Position numbers and translations under genes: made by a program. Positions 17,498 to 27,055 of a DNA stretch of 64,000 nucleotides are shown here, one piece after another (within the stretch, counting starts at the first letter, position 1; each line of letters begins with the position of its first letter). Below the pieces are notes generated by a model. It was not told the origin of the DNA and searched no databases. It saw nothing but the letters and a program-made list of their open reading frames with translations. Where the stretch lies: positions 186,001-250,000 of the forward strand of contig NC_017944.1 of assembly GCF_000306765.2 (NCBI RefSeq), given 5' to 3'. Source of the stretch: Haloferax mediterranei ATCC 33500 (lineage in GTDB: Archaea; Halobacteriota; Halobacteria; Halobacteriales; Haloferacaceae).

Positions 17498-18787
17498 ATG
17501 ACATCAACACAGACCCGAGAATCGAACCCGAGTGTCGATTCGAATCAGATATCTGCGCTTGAAACAGCCCGCCGACAGCTAGACGAGGCGGCGACGCACG
17601 TCGATATCAACCCGGATGTCATCGAACGTCTCAAACACCCGTCGAGGGTTGTTGAAGTCTCTGTCCCTCTCAAACGGGACGATGGCGAAGTTGAGGTCTT
17701 CACCGGCTATCGTGCACAACACGATAACGTTCGCGGGCCATACAAGGGCGGACTCCGATACCATCCAGACGTGACCGCAGAGGAGTGTGTCGGGCTTTCG
17801 ATGTGGATGACGTGGAAGTGTGCTGTCATGGATCTCCCATTCGGCGGTGGAAAGGGAGGAGTTGCGGTTGATTCGAAGGACCTCAGCGATGCCGAGAAAG
17901 AACGTCTCACTCGTCGGTTCGCCGATGAGATTCGAGGTGACGTCGGCCCGAATCAAGATATTCCTGCGCCCGATATGGGAACCGATGCGAGGACGATGGC
18001 GTGGTTTATGGACGCGTACAGTATGCAGCAGGGCGAGACAATTCCGGGGGTTGTGACGGGGAAGCCCCCAGTCGTGGGAGGAAGCTATGGACGTGAGGAG
18101 GCACCCGGACGAAGTACCGCGATAATCACGCGTGAGGCGATTGACTACTACGGAAAAGACATCACAGAGACGACCGTCGCCGTCCAAGGATACGGAAGCG
18201 TCGGGGCAAACGCAGCACGCCTGCTCGACGAGTGGGATGCGACGATTGTCGCCGTCAGCGATGTGAACGGGGGAATCTACGATTCCAATGGATTTGACAC
18301 CCACACCGTTCCGTCACACAAAGAAAAACCGGAGGGCGTGAGGCAGCACGAAGCCCCCAACACGATTTCCAACAGGGACCTACTGGAGTTAGATGTCGAC
18401 GTTCTGATCCCGGCGGCAGTCGGGAATGCGATTACCGACGACAACGCCGACCGAATCGCGGCGGATATAATCGTAGAGGGCGCGAACGGTCCAACCACAC
18501 CCCGAGCAGACGGCATCCTCAACGAACGCGGTATCCCAGTCATACCGGATATTCTCGCCAACGCTGGCGGGGTGACCGTCTCCTATTTTGAGTGGTTACA
18601 GAACATCAACCGTCGACAATGGTCCGAAAAGCGCGTCAACAACGAACTCGAAGCAGAGATGCTGTCCGCGTGGAACGCGGTCAGAGAAAAAGTCGACGTA
18701 GAGAGTCTGAGTTGGCGAGATGCCGCGTATGTGGTTGCACTCAGTCGTATCGGGAAGGCAAAAGAATCGCGGGGCCTGTGGCCGTGA
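17498..18787 (+). CDS. gdh: Glutamate dehydrogenase (Glu/Leu/Phe/Val family)
   Basis: A 429-residue enzyme interconverting glutamate and 2-oxoglutarate plus ammonia. Active-site lysines are Lys83 in [11 protein letters not shown], Lys107 in [21 protein letters not shown] and Lys119 in the same motif. The nucleotide-binding GYGSVG lies near residue 210, and the C-terminal [12 protein letters not shown] motif is intact. Haloarchaea usually carry several paralogues differing in NAD or NADP use; I cannot assign the cofactor from sequence. It stands alone downstream of a strong TATA-like element. Confidence 0.93.
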   Translation: MTSTQTRESNPSVDSNQISALETARRQLDEAATHVDINPDVIERLKHPSRVVEVSVPLKRDDGEVEVFTGYRAQHDNVRGPYKGGLRYHPDVTAEECVGLSMWMTWKCAVMDLPFGGGKGGVAVDSKDLSDAEKERLTRRFADEIRGDVGPNQDIPAPDMGTDARTMAWFMDAYSMQQGETIPGVVTGKPPVVGGSYGREEAPGRSTAIITREAIDYYGKDITETTVAVQGYGSVGANAARLLDEWDATIVAVSDVNGGIYDSNGFDTHTVPSHKEKPEGVRQHEAPNTISNRDLLELDVDVLIPAAVGNAITDDNADRIAADIIVEGANGPTTPRADGILNERGIPVIPDILANAGGVTVSYFEWLQNINRRQWSEKRVNNELEAEMLSAWNAVREKVDVESLSWRDAAYVVALSRIGKAKESRGLWP

Positions 18788-18816
18788 AAAATACTCGTCG
18801 TCACCCTAGGTTAATG

Positions 18817-18824
18817 TATATAAT
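18817..18824 (+). promoter_or_regulatory. TATA box of the small zinc-finger gene
   Basis: TATATAAT centred 25 bp upstream of ATG 18845, ideal for a leaderless transcript and the main support that this tiny gene is real. Confidence 0.6.
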
Positions 18825-18844
18825 CCAACAACTAGTGAGTGATA

Positions 18845-18940
18845 ATGAGCTGTAGTAGATGCAACGGCGAACTTTCGAGACGGACCGACTACTGGAAGTG
18901 CGAACAGTGCGGATGGGTACCGAGAGAGGGAGCGGACTAA
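18845..18940 (+). CDS. 31-residue double-CxxC zinc-finger protein
   Basis: A very small frame encoding MSCSRCNGELSRR... and ending CEQCGWVPREGAD, with two CxxC pairs (Cys3/Cys6 and Cys19/Cys22) spaced to bind one zinc ion. Haloarchaea are known to express many such one-domain zinc-finger micro-proteins, several affecting stress, swarming or biofilm traits. It is independently promoted between glutamate dehydrogenase and an HTH gene. No specific function can be read. Confidence 0.72.
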   Translation: MSCSRCNGELSRRTDYWKCEQCGWVPREGAD

Positions 18941-19100
18941 GCCAAAGCATCATCGTAACACGTCGATTGATTCCATTCACCAGGTCAACGATACTGTGAG
19001 AACGTGTCCAACTCTTTGGAGACGACTTTCACGGTAACGTTGAATCGCCCCCACCGACCGGTCTAAGAGGACCAATATTTCCAGATTAGTTACAGACGTA

Positions 19101-19328
19101 ATGAGAAAACGCAACCCCGAAACCGAACACAAGGTGCTTACCGTACTCGTCGAGGAATCGCCACTGCACGTCATGGACATCGCCAAGACCACAGATTGTC
19201 ATCCAATCACGGTGGACCATACCTGCGCGTATTTATACAAGCAGGGGCATATTCATCCACGCGGTCGAGGACGGTACGAGGTCACTGAGTCTGGAAAACA
19301 ACAGATTACGGGCGGGTGTGATTCGTAA
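19101..19328 (+). CDS. Small winged-helix DNA-binding protein
   Basis: A 75-residue single-domain protein. Residues about 8-65 read as a winged helix: HKVLTVLVEESPLHVMDIAK, a recognition helix around CHPITVDHTCAYLYKQG, and a wing ending GRGRYEVTESGKQQ. It resembles PhiH1-repressor-like/PadR-type haloarchaeal regulators. An AT-rich AATATTT lies about 28 bp upstream, fitting a leaderless mRNA. Target unknown. Confidence 0.7.
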   Translation: MRKRNPETEHKVLTVLVEESPLHVMDIAKTTDCHPITVDHTCAYLYKQGHIHPRGRGRYEVTESGKQQITGGCDS

Positions 19329-19343
19329 ACAAGAGACCTGCTG

Positions 19344-19988
19344 CTATAGATAGGCGGCAAATACGTCTGCGAATTTTTCCTCGGCGCGCCTGAGGTGGTG
19401 TTCTACCGTCCGTCGGCCAACACCGACAGCATCTGCGAGCTCAGCGGTCGTTGTGCCACGTGGAATCTCGTAATACCCCTGCTCGTAGGCGGTGAGAAAT
19501 ACCTCACGTTGGCGGTCGGAGAGTGTCGGTAAAAACGAATCCACCGAAAGAACGGGCGTCTCCGACCGCACGTTTTTTAGCTCTTTTTTCGACTCGACTG
19601 TAACGGTATGGTCGGCCGAGATGTCGCTGTAGAATGTCGTGAGGTTCGACGAATCGAGTGAGAGTACACGAACGACCTTTGCACCATGTTCGTATCGTAA
19701 TGGTGGTAACAGAAGGCAGTTGTTCGCGGCGAGATACGGCTCGATATAATCGCTTCCGTGCCGCTTCAGGCATGCTTCCGTGATGATAGTCTGGTCGCTC
19801 TCGTTGTCGATTCGTTCTTGGACGCCGACTTCCGAATCCACATGCTTCACTACCTCGTCCTGCCGCTCACCGGTAATGTGGAGTAAGTCACAGTGGTCGT
19901 TACACCAGAGTTCGATTGTTGTGTTATTTTTCGCCGTAGAGCTCGAATAGGGATCATCGCTCTCGATACGGAACACTGCCTTGTACAT
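19344..19988 (-). CDS. HTH-10 (Bat-like) transcriptional regulator
   Basis: A 214-residue intact member of the family whose broken relative lies at 10835-11591. Residues about 1-150 form the variable sensor-like part. The C-terminal HTH-10 domain begins LSDRQREVFLTAYEQGYYEI and continues PRGTTTAELADAVGVGRRTV. ATG 19988 is favoured over a start 33 bp upstream because a TTTTAA element lies about 24 bp before it. The gene is convergent with the small winged-helix gene; stops are 15 bp apart. Confidence 0.85.
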   Translation of the reverse strand: MYKAVFRIESDDPYSSSTAKNNTTIELWCNDHCDLLHITGERQDEVVKHVDSEVGVQERIDNESDQTIITEACLKRHGSDYIEPYLAANNCLLLPPLRYEHGAKVVRVLSLDSSNLTTFYSDISADHTVTVESKKELKNVRSETPVLSVDSFLPTLSDRQREVFLTAYEQGYYEIPRGTTTAELADAVGVGRRTVEHHLRRAEEKFADVFAAYL

Positions 19989-20556
19989 AGCCTCAGTTCG
20001 GGCTATGAGGTTAAAAGACACCGTCTAATTGCGCGGTCACGACCGATGGACCACTGTCAAAACCTATCGAAGGTGGCCGTGTCTATTCGATACAATACAT
20101 TCTGAAACCAAGTGAATCATCGATGTCGAATCAGTTGGATAATACAGTGTTAGTTCGGCTGCCGTGTTTCGTACCGACTAACTGATAGATATGCCCTCTC
20201 AGACGCGAGATCTCTCTTTAATGTCTGTAACTATTAGACAGACTCTCCACGGATAGGGAGAGTAGACGGGACGACTATGTCAACTGAAACCACAGCGGAA
20301 AATAGGAATGGGTCCCCAGAATACGTATCGACAGCCACCTCAATTCTGGAGGGAGAAACAATTCGAAGGTCCGCAGTCGAATAGTGCTATTTGTGCACAA
20401 GAACAATGAATAAGAAATCAGCAGATGTCAAATAATTAGACATCATGAGACGGCAATAGGAAAGGGAAACATAGCCAAGACCAAGGCGGATTTCGAGGCA
20501 ATGTTAATGCTAACCGCCGCTGATTGTGTCGTCCTCCCGACTCGACAGCGGTGGTC
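19989..20556. other. Intergenic with a 7-bp inverted repeat
   Basis: No convincing gene. ACTCTCC (20242-20248) and GGAGAGT (20257-20263) form an inverted repeat. A 35-codon frame from ATG 20277 to about 20384 follows it but shows no known motif. The region may be the remains of a promoter and gene start upstream of the sugar-acid locus. Confidence 0.4.
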
Positions 20557-21522
20557 TCAGCGGCTGATACCGCCGCTCGATTGCTCCCGCACGCGGTCAA
20601 CTTCCTGCTGAGTGACGACCGCCAAGTCTCCATCGAGCGTCCGTTTGAGTGCCGCAGTTGCAGCACCTTGTTCGAGTGCAGTCGTGAGAGGGTCCCCGCG
20701 AATCCGCGACGCGAGATAGCCGCCGACGAACGCGTCTCCAGTCCCAATCGGGTCGAAGGTTTCAGTCTCGAACGCGCCCTGCTCGTATACCCTCCCATCG
20801 GACAGCGCCAACACACCCTCGTCACCACGCGTGACGAGAACCGTCTCGAAGCCGTGTTGGTCGTCCAGCGCCGTCGCAATCGCCGAAGCGTCACCGTCGA
20901 GTCCGAGGACGTTTCGTGCATCGCGTTCCGCGACGACGAGGACATCGATGTAGGGGAACAACGATTCGAGCGTCGCGCGGGCCTCGGTTGGCGTCCAGAG
21001 TTTCGTCCGGTAGTTCAGGTCGAAGACGGTCGTCGTCCCTGCGGACTGTGCGGTTTCGAGCAGGACGCGCGTCGTCTCTCGGAGTTGGTCCGATAGCGCC
21101 GGCGTGATGCCGCTCGTATAGTAGTAGGCTGCTTCCTCGACAGTATCGGTCGGCAGTTCTTCGGGCGTGGCTGTCGTTACCGCAGCATCGCTGCGGTCGT
21201 AGACGACCGAGGTTCCTCTCGGCTCGCCACCGTGTTCGAGGTAGTAGGCCCCCTGACGATGCTGGTCCGTCCAGACGATTTCCGGGGCAACCCCGTGTTG
21301 GCGGATGTCGGTGACGACTCGGCGACCAAGTGCCGAATCGGGGAGTTTCGAAATCCACGTGGTGTCAACACCGAGCCTGCTCGCAGCGATTGCCACGTTC
21401 GACTCCGCACCGGCCGTACTGAACCGAAGCGTCTCTGTCGTCTCCAATCGACTTCCGCGTGGTGGTGAGAGTCGGAGCATCGTCTCACCAAACGTCACGA
21501 GGTCAGCCGTCACAGTGTTCAC
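20557..21522 (-). CDS. kdgK: 2-keto-3-deoxygluconate kinase (PfkB family)
   Basis: A 321-residue ribokinase-family sugar kinase phosphorylating 2-keto-3-deoxy-gluconate (or its galactonate epimer) at C6. The N-terminal [10 protein letters not shown] and GGAESN-type motif ([17 protein letters not shown]), and the C-terminal [16 protein letters not shown] with its catalytic Asp and anion hole, are characteristic. It diverges from the KDPG aldolase gene across a 158-bp promoter region; the two perform consecutive steps. Confidence 0.9.
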   Translation of the reverse strand: MNTVTADLVTFGETMLRLSPPRGSRLETTETLRFSTAGAESNVAIAASRLGVDTTWISKLPDSALGRRVVTDIRQHGVAPEIVWTDQHRQGAYYLEHGGEPRGTSVVYDRSDAAVTTATPEELPTDTVEEAAYYYTSGITPALSDQLRETTRVLLETAQSAGTTTVFDLNYRTKLWTPTEARATLESLFPYIDVLVVAERDARNVLGLDGDASAIATALDDQHGFETVLVTRGDEGVLALSDGRVYEQGAFETETFDPIGTGDAFVGGYLASRIRGDPLTTALEQGAATAALKRTLDGDLAVVTQQEVDRVREQSSGGISR

Positions 21523-21680
21523 TCTCCTGAGGGGTGGTCACCATACTCGTTCCTCACGGAGTTGCGGGATAATTCCTCTGTTTTCGACGATGTTTGCTAC
21601 GAACTGAGCAAGCCAGCAACCCCGTACAGATTCCCGCCTGTACCCCGAAAATTAAGAGGTGTGTCGCCCTGATATGCGTA

Positions 21681-22328
21681 ATGTCCGCAAACATCGCCCA
21701 GCGAATCGTAGAGACGGGTATCGTCGCAATCGTTCGTGGTACAGACCCGGATACGGCAATCGAGACCGTCGATGCACTTCAGCGAGGTGGCGTCTCCGTC
21801 GTCGAGGTGACGGCGAACACCGACGGCGTACTCGAAATGATTCGAGACATCTCCTCGACGTTCACGTCCGACGAGGTCGTCGTCGGCGCAGGGACAGTTC
21901 TCGACAACGAAACCGTGCGGGCGACGATGCTCGCTGGAGCCGAGTTCATCGTCACCCCGTCGTTCGATGCAGAGACGGTGAAAACCGCGAATCGCTACGG
22001 TGCCCCCTCTATCGTCGGTGTAGCGACACCGACTGAAGCTGTCGACGCATACACCGCCGGAGCCGACATGGTGAAAGTGTTCCCGGCGTCGTCGCTCGGT
22101 CCGGAGTTCGTCTCCTCGCTACAGGGACCACTTGGGCATATCCCGACTGTCCCAACCGGCGGCATCTCACTCGACAACGTCGGCACATTCGTCGACGCCG
22201 GTGCGACCGCCGTCGGTGTCGGGAGTTCACTCGTCGACGGCGACGCTATCGAACGGGGAGACTACGAAGAACTTACTGCGAACGCCCGTGCGTTCGTCGA
22301 TGCCGTCGCTGCTGCGCACGACGACTAA
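21681..22328 (+). CDS. kdgA: 2-keto-3-deoxy-6-phosphogluconate (KDPG) aldolase
   Basis: A 215-residue class I aldolase splitting KDPG (possibly also the galactonate isomer) into pyruvate and glyceraldehyde-3-phosphate. Family residues are visible: Glu in VVEVTANTDG, Schiff-base Lys in MVKVFPASSLGPEF, and the phosphate-binding VPTGGIS and GVGSSLV loops. The start at ATG 21681 removes 29 residues unlike the family, and a TATA-like AAAATTAAG lies about 28 bp upstream. It is convergent with the RidA gene. Confidence 0.92.
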   Translation: MSANIAQRIVETGIVAIVRGTDPDTAIETVDALQRGGVSVVEVTANTDGVLEMIRDISSTFTSDEVVVGAGTVLDNETVRATMLAGAEFIVTPSFDAETVKTANRYGAPSIVGVATPTEAVDAYTAGADMVKVFPASSLGPEFVSSLQGPLGHIPTVPTGGISLDNVGTFVDAGATAVGVGSSLVDGDAIERGDYEELTANARAFVDAVAAAHDD

Positions 22329-22475
22329 GTCGGAAGTCGGCGAAACGCGGAAAAGAATAAGACTGCGAGTAGCCCGGTTCCCCAACGTGAAATCGCGTCC
22401 CTGTCGCGGTATGTCGACTGTTTTGATGAGCCGTTCCAAACGTTTGTCACTAATTGCGGTATGGCTCGTTCTGAC

Positions 22476-22850
22476 TCACACCTCGGCGACTACCTCTATC
22501 TCTACGTCGATGTCGACGGGGAGTTTCACGACTTCGACCGCGCTCCGAGCAGGGTACGGAGACGACATGTGTTCCCCGTAGACCTCGTTTACCTCGTCGT
22601 AATACCGCATGTCCTTCAGGAACACCGTTGCCTTCACCACGTCTGCAAGCGACGCATCGCCTGCTTCGAGGATGGCTTCGATGTTTTTCAGTGTCCGCTC
22701 GGTTTGTTCGCCCGGAGTGCCGGAGATGACTTCGCCGGTTTCCGGGTCGACGGGGCCTTGCCCGGAGACATAGATTCGGTCTCCGGAGACAACCCCCTGT
22801 GAGAATGGGCCGATACTGTCCGGTGCCTCGTCTGTTGTTAGCTCTTTCAT
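22476..22850 (-). CDS. RidA family protein
   Basis: A 124-residue Rid/YjgF/UK114 protein. It has IGPFSQGVVSGDRIYVSGQG, DVVKATVFLKDM and PARSAVEV, which carries the Arg that binds carboxylates in active imine deaminases. RidA hydrolyses reactive enamine/imine intermediates; in catabolic clusters it may act on a pathway intermediate. It is the last gene of the minus-strand sugar-acid operon, 24 bp after the SDR gene. Confidence 0.88.
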   Translation of the reverse strand: MKELTTDEAPDSIGPFSQGVVSGDRIYVSGQGPVDPETGEVISGTPGEQTERTLKNIEAILEAGDASLADVVKATVFLKDMRYYDEVNEVYGEHMSSPYPARSAVEVVKLPVDIDVEIEVVAEV

Positions 22851-22874
22851 TGGGACTGAATTGGTAGGAGTTGG

Positions 22875-23717
22875 TTATTCTCGTGCGGGAATCTCATCCG
22901 TCTGGTATATCTCGTTGATAAACGACGTCGGGAGGCTCGTCGTGAGACCGCCGTCGAGTACGAGATTCTCACCGGTTATGAAGCTGGACATCTCAGACGC
23001 AAGGAACAGCGTCGTATCTGCGACTTCGTCGGGAGTTCCGAACCGCCCGAGTGGATACTGGTCGAGCCAGCGGTCCCGGGCGCTTGATTCGCCCGTCCGA
23101 CCCTCCGTGCTCTCCATCTCCTCGCGTCGGTTGGCGGTTTCAATCGTCCCCGCGGAGATGACGTTCGAGCGGATGCCGTGTTGACCGTAATGGGCGGCGA
23201 TGTTTCGGGACATCGAGAGGAGTCCGCTCTTCGCTTCCGAGTAGCCGGAGAGTCCAATGCCGAAGAGTCCATTGACCGACCCCATATGAACCATCGAGCC
23301 TCCACCGGAGGCAACCATGGCCGGGAGCACCTCTTTGCTCAACAGGAATTGACTCTTCAGGTTCAGGTCGACCATCCATTCGAACGCCGCTTCGTCACAA
23401 CGGTGGATGGTGTTGGCCGACTCGTCCGAACCGCCGGCGTTGTTCACCAAGACTCGAATATCGCCGAACTCGTCAATCGTAGTATCGACTAGATTCCGGA
23501 TCTCGTCGCGGTCGGTCACGTCGCACTCGACAGGGACGACTCGCCCGGCGTGTGCGGCAGTCAGTTCTTCAGCCACCGGTTCGACATCGTCGTAGGACCG
23601 CGAACAGATGGCGACATCCCCGCCGGCTTCCGCGAACCGCGCCGCGATTTCACGGCCGATGCCACGGGATGCACCGGTGACGATTGCCGGACGGTCTCGT
23701 AGTGATAACTCAACCAT
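22875..23717 (-). CDS. SDR-family dehydrogenase
   Basis: A 280-residue classical short-chain dehydrogenase. The NAD(P) motif is TGASRGIGREIA near residue 12, then NNAGG, the catalytic Ser in GSVNGLFG and YSEAK with Tyr and Lys. ATG 23717 was chosen because it places the Rossmann motif at the usual distance; an upstream start would add 14 polar residues. In context it likely oxidises a sugar or sugar acid. The exact substrate is not readable. Confidence 0.88.
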   Translation of the reverse strand: MVELSLRDRPAIVTGASRGIGREIAARFAEAGGDVAICSRSYDDVEPVAEELTAAHAGRVVPVECDVTDRDEIRNLVDTTIDEFGDIRVLVNNAGGSDESANTIHRCDEAAFEWMVDLNLKSQFLLSKEVLPAMVASGGGSMVHMGSVNGLFGIGLSGYSEAKSGLLSMSRNIAAHYGQHGIRSNVISAGTIETANRREEMESTEGRTGESSARDRWLDQYPLGRFGTPDEVADTTLFLASEMSSFITGENLVLDGGLTTSLPTSFINEIYQTDEIPARE

Positions 23718-23768
23718 AGCGGGAGAATCGATGCGGTCGCACCTCTTGAACCTTGTCATGGTGTCCCA

Positions 23769-24935
23769 TTATATCCGGTACGCTTCGATGGCATCGAGGT
23801 CGACCGAAATGCCGAGACCCGGACCGGTCGGGGCGGGCAGGCAACCGTCTACGACTTCGAACGGTTCTTCGATGATGTCCCCTTCCCACGCGTAATACGT
23901 CGAGTCCGGCGGGAGTGAGAACCCAGGGATTCCGCTGACGGCGTGGAGGATTGCGGCCGTCCGAATCCCGAGGTCGAACGCGCAGTGGTGCGTGAACGGA
24001 ACGCCCGCATCTTCGAGTATTGCTGCTTGCTGGCGAAGTCCACTGATACCACCGGCCGGGGTGAGGTCGATGACGCCAACGTCCATCGCGCCGGCCTCGA
24101 CCAGCGAGGAGATGTTGTGCGAGATGTAGGTGTCTTCGTTCGGTGCGATGGGTTGCCGCAGACGCTGCCGCAACCTCGCCAGCGACGTGTGCGAATCCAC
24201 TCGAATCGGCTGTTCGAGGTACTGGAGGTAGATTCCCTCGTCTTCCAGCATCGCCCCGACGCGGACCGCCTGGTCGAGGGTCCATCCCTGATTGGGGTCG
24301 AGACGGAATTCGAGTTGTCCGTCCGTCTCGTCGTGCATCGCTTTGATTCGCGCAACGTCCTGCCGCCAATCCTTGCCAGCTTTCGTCTTGAGAACGTCGA
24401 ATCCGGCCTCCAACGCCTCTCGTGCTTTGACTCGGGATTTCTCGGGTGAGAGAATTCCGAGACAGAACGCAACTGGAACCCTCTCCGGGGTCAGGTCGTT
24501 GGCACCCACGTTCTCTCGGTGACGGAGGGAGCTCTGTGTCGGAGCAGTCCACCCACCGAGGAGTTCGTAGACGGGGCGGTCGAGCGCCTTCCCAACGATA
24601 TCCCAACAAGCCGTCTCGACGGCGGCGAAGAACATATCGACGTTCGTGTATTCGACGAACACTTGCCGACGGAGCCGCTCGATTTCGAACGGCGATTGCC
24701 CGGTAATCATCGGGCCGACGCCCTCCTCGATAATCGATTCGGTGGCGGACGGCGAAAGGAACACGCGCATTTCCCCCCAGCCAGCGATTCCTTCGTCCGT
24801 ATCGACGCGGACGAGTACACGCTCCATCGATTCGAGTTCCCCGTGGTTCGTGGTGTACGGACCGATACCAAGGGGTTCGTCGAGATTGGTCAACGGAACA
24901 TCTACAGTAACCGCTGTCACGTCGGTTATCTCCAT
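23769..24935 (-). CDS. Enolase-superfamily sugar-acid dehydratase (mandelate racemase subgroup)
   Basis: A 388-residue enzyme with an N-terminal capping domain (starts MEITDVTAVTVDVPLTNLDE) and a TIM barrel. The KxK base is in VLKTKAGKDWR. Metal ligands are expected in RLDPNQGW (Asp), YLEQPI (Glu) and APNED (Glu/Asp), then a His/Asp-type region near THHCAFDLGI. This subgroup dehydrates acid sugars to 2-keto-3-deoxy acids or racemises alpha-hydroxy acids. With a KDG kinase and KDPG aldolase nearby, dehydration is more likely. ATG 24935 agrees with the family N-terminus; the frame is open further upstream over the neighbouring gene. Confidence 0.87.
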   Translation of the reverse strand: MEITDVTAVTVDVPLTNLDEPLGIGPYTTNHGELESMERVLVRVDTDEGIAGWGEMRVFLSPSATESIIEEGVGPMITGQSPFEIERLRRQVFVEYTNVDMFFAAVETACWDIVGKALDRPVYELLGGWTAPTQSSLRHRENVGANDLTPERVPVAFCLGILSPEKSRVKAREALEAGFDVLKTKAGKDWRQDVARIKAMHDETDGQLEFRLDPNQGWTLDQAVRVGAMLEDEGIYLQYLEQPIRVDSHTSLARLRQRLRQPIAPNEDTYISHNISSLVEAGAMDVGVIDLTPAGGISGLRQQAAILEDAGVPFTHHCAFDLGIRTAAILHAVSGIPGFSLPPDSTYYAWEGDIIEEPFEVVDGCLPAPTGPGLGISVDLDAIEAYRI

Positions 24936-24976
24936 ACCAATGGTTGTACCGGGTGGCAGTAAGAAAGTATCGTTTG

Positions 24977-26128
24977 TTACAACGTGGCAGTGTCTGTTGC
25001 CGCCCGAATCCAGTCGAGGGAGTGCTCCGGTAACAGCCCGTAATTGTAGAAGGAAACACGGGGGACGCCCGCAACCCGAAGCGCATCCACGATTTCGACG
25101 AGGGTCGCCTCGTCGTGTATCGCCGGGTGGCCCGGAAGAAGCCCCACGTGAAGCGGGACATCCGGGGTCAATGCATCGACGGTTCGATACGCATCCATCA
25201 CCGCGTTTCTCGACGACTCGTACGCCGGAAGGCAGTAGTAATCGACGTGCTCGGATAACTGGTCGAGGTTTGCGCCGACCATCCACTCTCGTCCGGGTTC
25301 GGGTGCGCCGACGTAATAGCCGAGCGGCGTCGACCCGCTGGACGCCGACAGTTCTGCGTAGAGGTCAGCCAGCGTCTCTTCACGAATGTCGACGTAGTCG
25401 GCGACTACGTCGTGCTCACGGAGCCATCGCTCGGGAGAGAGGTCGTCCGGAATCGTCCCAGCAACGACCGCATCGAGCGTTTCAGCAACAGTCCTTCTGA
25501 CCTGTTCGACGTCGAGTCCGGCGTCCGCCGCGGTACTCCGGCAGTGGTCACAGAAACACAGTCCGAGTAAGAACTCGCCGAGCGTCCCGAGTTGCGCGTG
25601 AATCTTCTGGTGGTGCCAGCCGAATCCGGTGCCGTAGAAGTAGTCGAACGTCTCCAGTTCGATACGGTCGAAGTGTTCGCGGGCGGCCAAATCGCGGACG
25701 AGTGCGGTCAAGTAGTGCTGTACGTCGGGGTTCGACGGACAGAGTCCGAACACCAAATCGTCGCCGTGGGCCGACGTTAACGTCACATCGGGGTGGCGCA
25801 TCCCGAGCCGCGAGTTGTGACAGCCGACCGTCCACGAGTTCAACCGAATGTCGCCAAGCCCGGCCGCGATTTCGTCAATCCAGTCGCCGGACATCCCCTC
25901 GTACGGGACCGGTTCGAGTCGCCCGTACCCGTCGTCGGGTTGGAAGTACGAACTCGCACGCGCGAAGAACGTCCGTCGTTCGGGGTTGTGTGGCGAGAAA
26001 GCCTGCACAGTGTGATAATTAGTCGCAAGGTTTAGTTCGTCGATTCCCAGTTCGGTGAGTCGAGCCGTGACCCGGTCGGGACCCTCCTCGGAAAGGTCCC
26101 ACGGGTACGCCCAGATGGCGAATTCCAT
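24977..26128 (-). CDS. Uncharacterised TIM-barrel-like protein, glycosidase-like
   Basis: A 383-residue cytosolic-looking protein without a signal sequence. The sequence opens MEFAIWAYPWDL and has repeated strand-helix units suggesting a TIM barrel, with acidic residues at strand ends (FDRIELETFDYFYG). A short Cys motif CFCDHCR lies near residue 195, like motifs seen in some uncharacterised glycoside-hydrolase-like proteins. It lies between the sugar permease and the dehydratase genes, so a role in processing the imported sugar is plausible. I do not recognise a named family with certainty. Confidence 0.6.
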   Translation of the reverse strand: MEFAIWAYPWDLSEEGPDRVTARLTELGIDELNLATNYHTVQAFSPHNPERRTFFARASSYFQPDDGYGRLEPVPYEGMSGDWIDEIAAGLGDIRLNSWTVGCHNSRLGMRHPDVTLTSAHGDDLVFGLCPSNPDVQHYLTALVRDLAAREHFDRIELETFDYFYGTGFGWHHQKIHAQLGTLGEFLLGLCFCDHCRSTAADAGLDVEQVRRTVAETLDAVVAGTIPDDLSPERWLREHDVVADYVDIREETLADLYAELSASSGSTPLGYYVGAPEPGREWMVGANLDQLSEHVDYYCLPAYESSRNAVMDAYRTVDALTPDVPLHVGLLPGHPAIHDEATLVEIVDALRVAGVPRVSFYNYGLLPEHSLDWIRAATDTATL

Positions 26129-26209
26129 ACGAAGCCGTCCACTGGAGCGGTAATAAAGGTGAAGGGAGGTTGGGGAAGAGAGAAGGGAGGCAGGCTGTGC
26201 GGTGCTGGC

Positions 26210-27055
26210 TTACTCCTTGACCGCACCGGCAGTCATTCCGGCGACGATGTACTGCTCGAGGAAGGCGAACAGGACCAAAAGCGGAATGATACCGATGACT
26301 GAGACAGTCAGCATCATCCGCCAGTCGGTCTGGAGCGCCCCGACCATCGAGAAGACCCCGCGCGGAATGTTGTACTTCCCGCTGTCGGTGAGGAACGTCA
26401 GCACGAACAGCAGTCGGTTCCACGCGTACAGGAACGTGTAGGTGATGCTGGCGACGAGTGCGGGCTTAGTCAGCGGAAGGACGATTTTCGTGAGTATCTG
26501 GAACTGGCTGGCACCGTCGATACGAGCCGACTCTTCGAGTTCGACGGGAACCGTCTTGAAGTAGCCGTAGAGCATCCAGATGTTGAACGGCAGGGTAAAG
26601 GCCGCCGCGGGGATTATCACCGCGAGGTAAGTGTTGAACAACCCGAGTTGGGTGATAACGTCGAAGAGCCCGACGATGAGCACGACCGGCGCGAACATCT
26701 GGACGACGAGCACGGCGAGCAGGAACGTCCGCTTCCCGACGAAATCGTTCCGTGCGCACGAATACGCGGCCGGGATTGCGAGCAGGAGCGTCAGTACGAC
26801 GGTCCCCAGCGAGATGACGAAGCTATTGGCGACCCACAGGACGACGTCGGTCTGTGTCCAGACATCGAGGTACGCCCCGACAGACGGGTCTGATGGGACC
26901 AGCGTCGCCGGGGCCGAGAAAATCTCGGACTCGGGCTTGAACGTACTGGAGAACATGGCGTAGAACGGGAACATCATGACTCCGAGCAACGCGATGAGGA
27001 CGCCGTAGACTCTGACCCGCCGGAGGCCGGTTCTGTTGTGGCCCGCCATCGTCAT
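26210..27055 (-). CDS. Carbohydrate ABC transporter permease (MalG type)
   Basis: A 281-residue permease with six predicted helices. The EAA loop is visible as ELEESARIDGASQFQILTKI followed by LPLTKPALV, which contacts the ATPase. It overlaps the preceding permease stop by 4 bp (ATGA), showing translational coupling. CUT1-family transporters import oligosaccharides, glycerol-phosphate or polyols. Confidence 0.9.
   Translation of the reverse strand: MTMAGHNRTGLRRVRVYGVLIALLGVMMFPFYAMFSSTFKPESEIFSAPATLVPSDPSVGAYLDVWTQTDVVLWVANSFVISLGTVVLTLLLAIPAAYSCARNDFVGKRTFLLAVLVVQMFAPVVLIVGLFDVITQLGLFNTYLAVIIPAAAFTLPFNIWMLYGYFKTVPVELEESARIDGASQFQILTKIVLPLTKPALVASITYTFLYAWNRLLFVLTFLTDSGKYNIPRGVFSMVGALQTDWRMMLTVSVIGIIPLLVLFAFLEQYIVAGMTAGAVKE

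Noticed and set aside
17332..17562. 76-codon frame before glutamate dehydrogenase
   Set aside because: Not listed as a gene because composition is not haloarchaeal-acidic and no homology is recognisable; kept only as a possible upstream ORF.
23710..25161. Open frame of 483 codons on the minus strand
   Set aside because: Arg/Pro-rich alternate frame across the dehydratase and SDR genes, not like a haloarchaeal protein.
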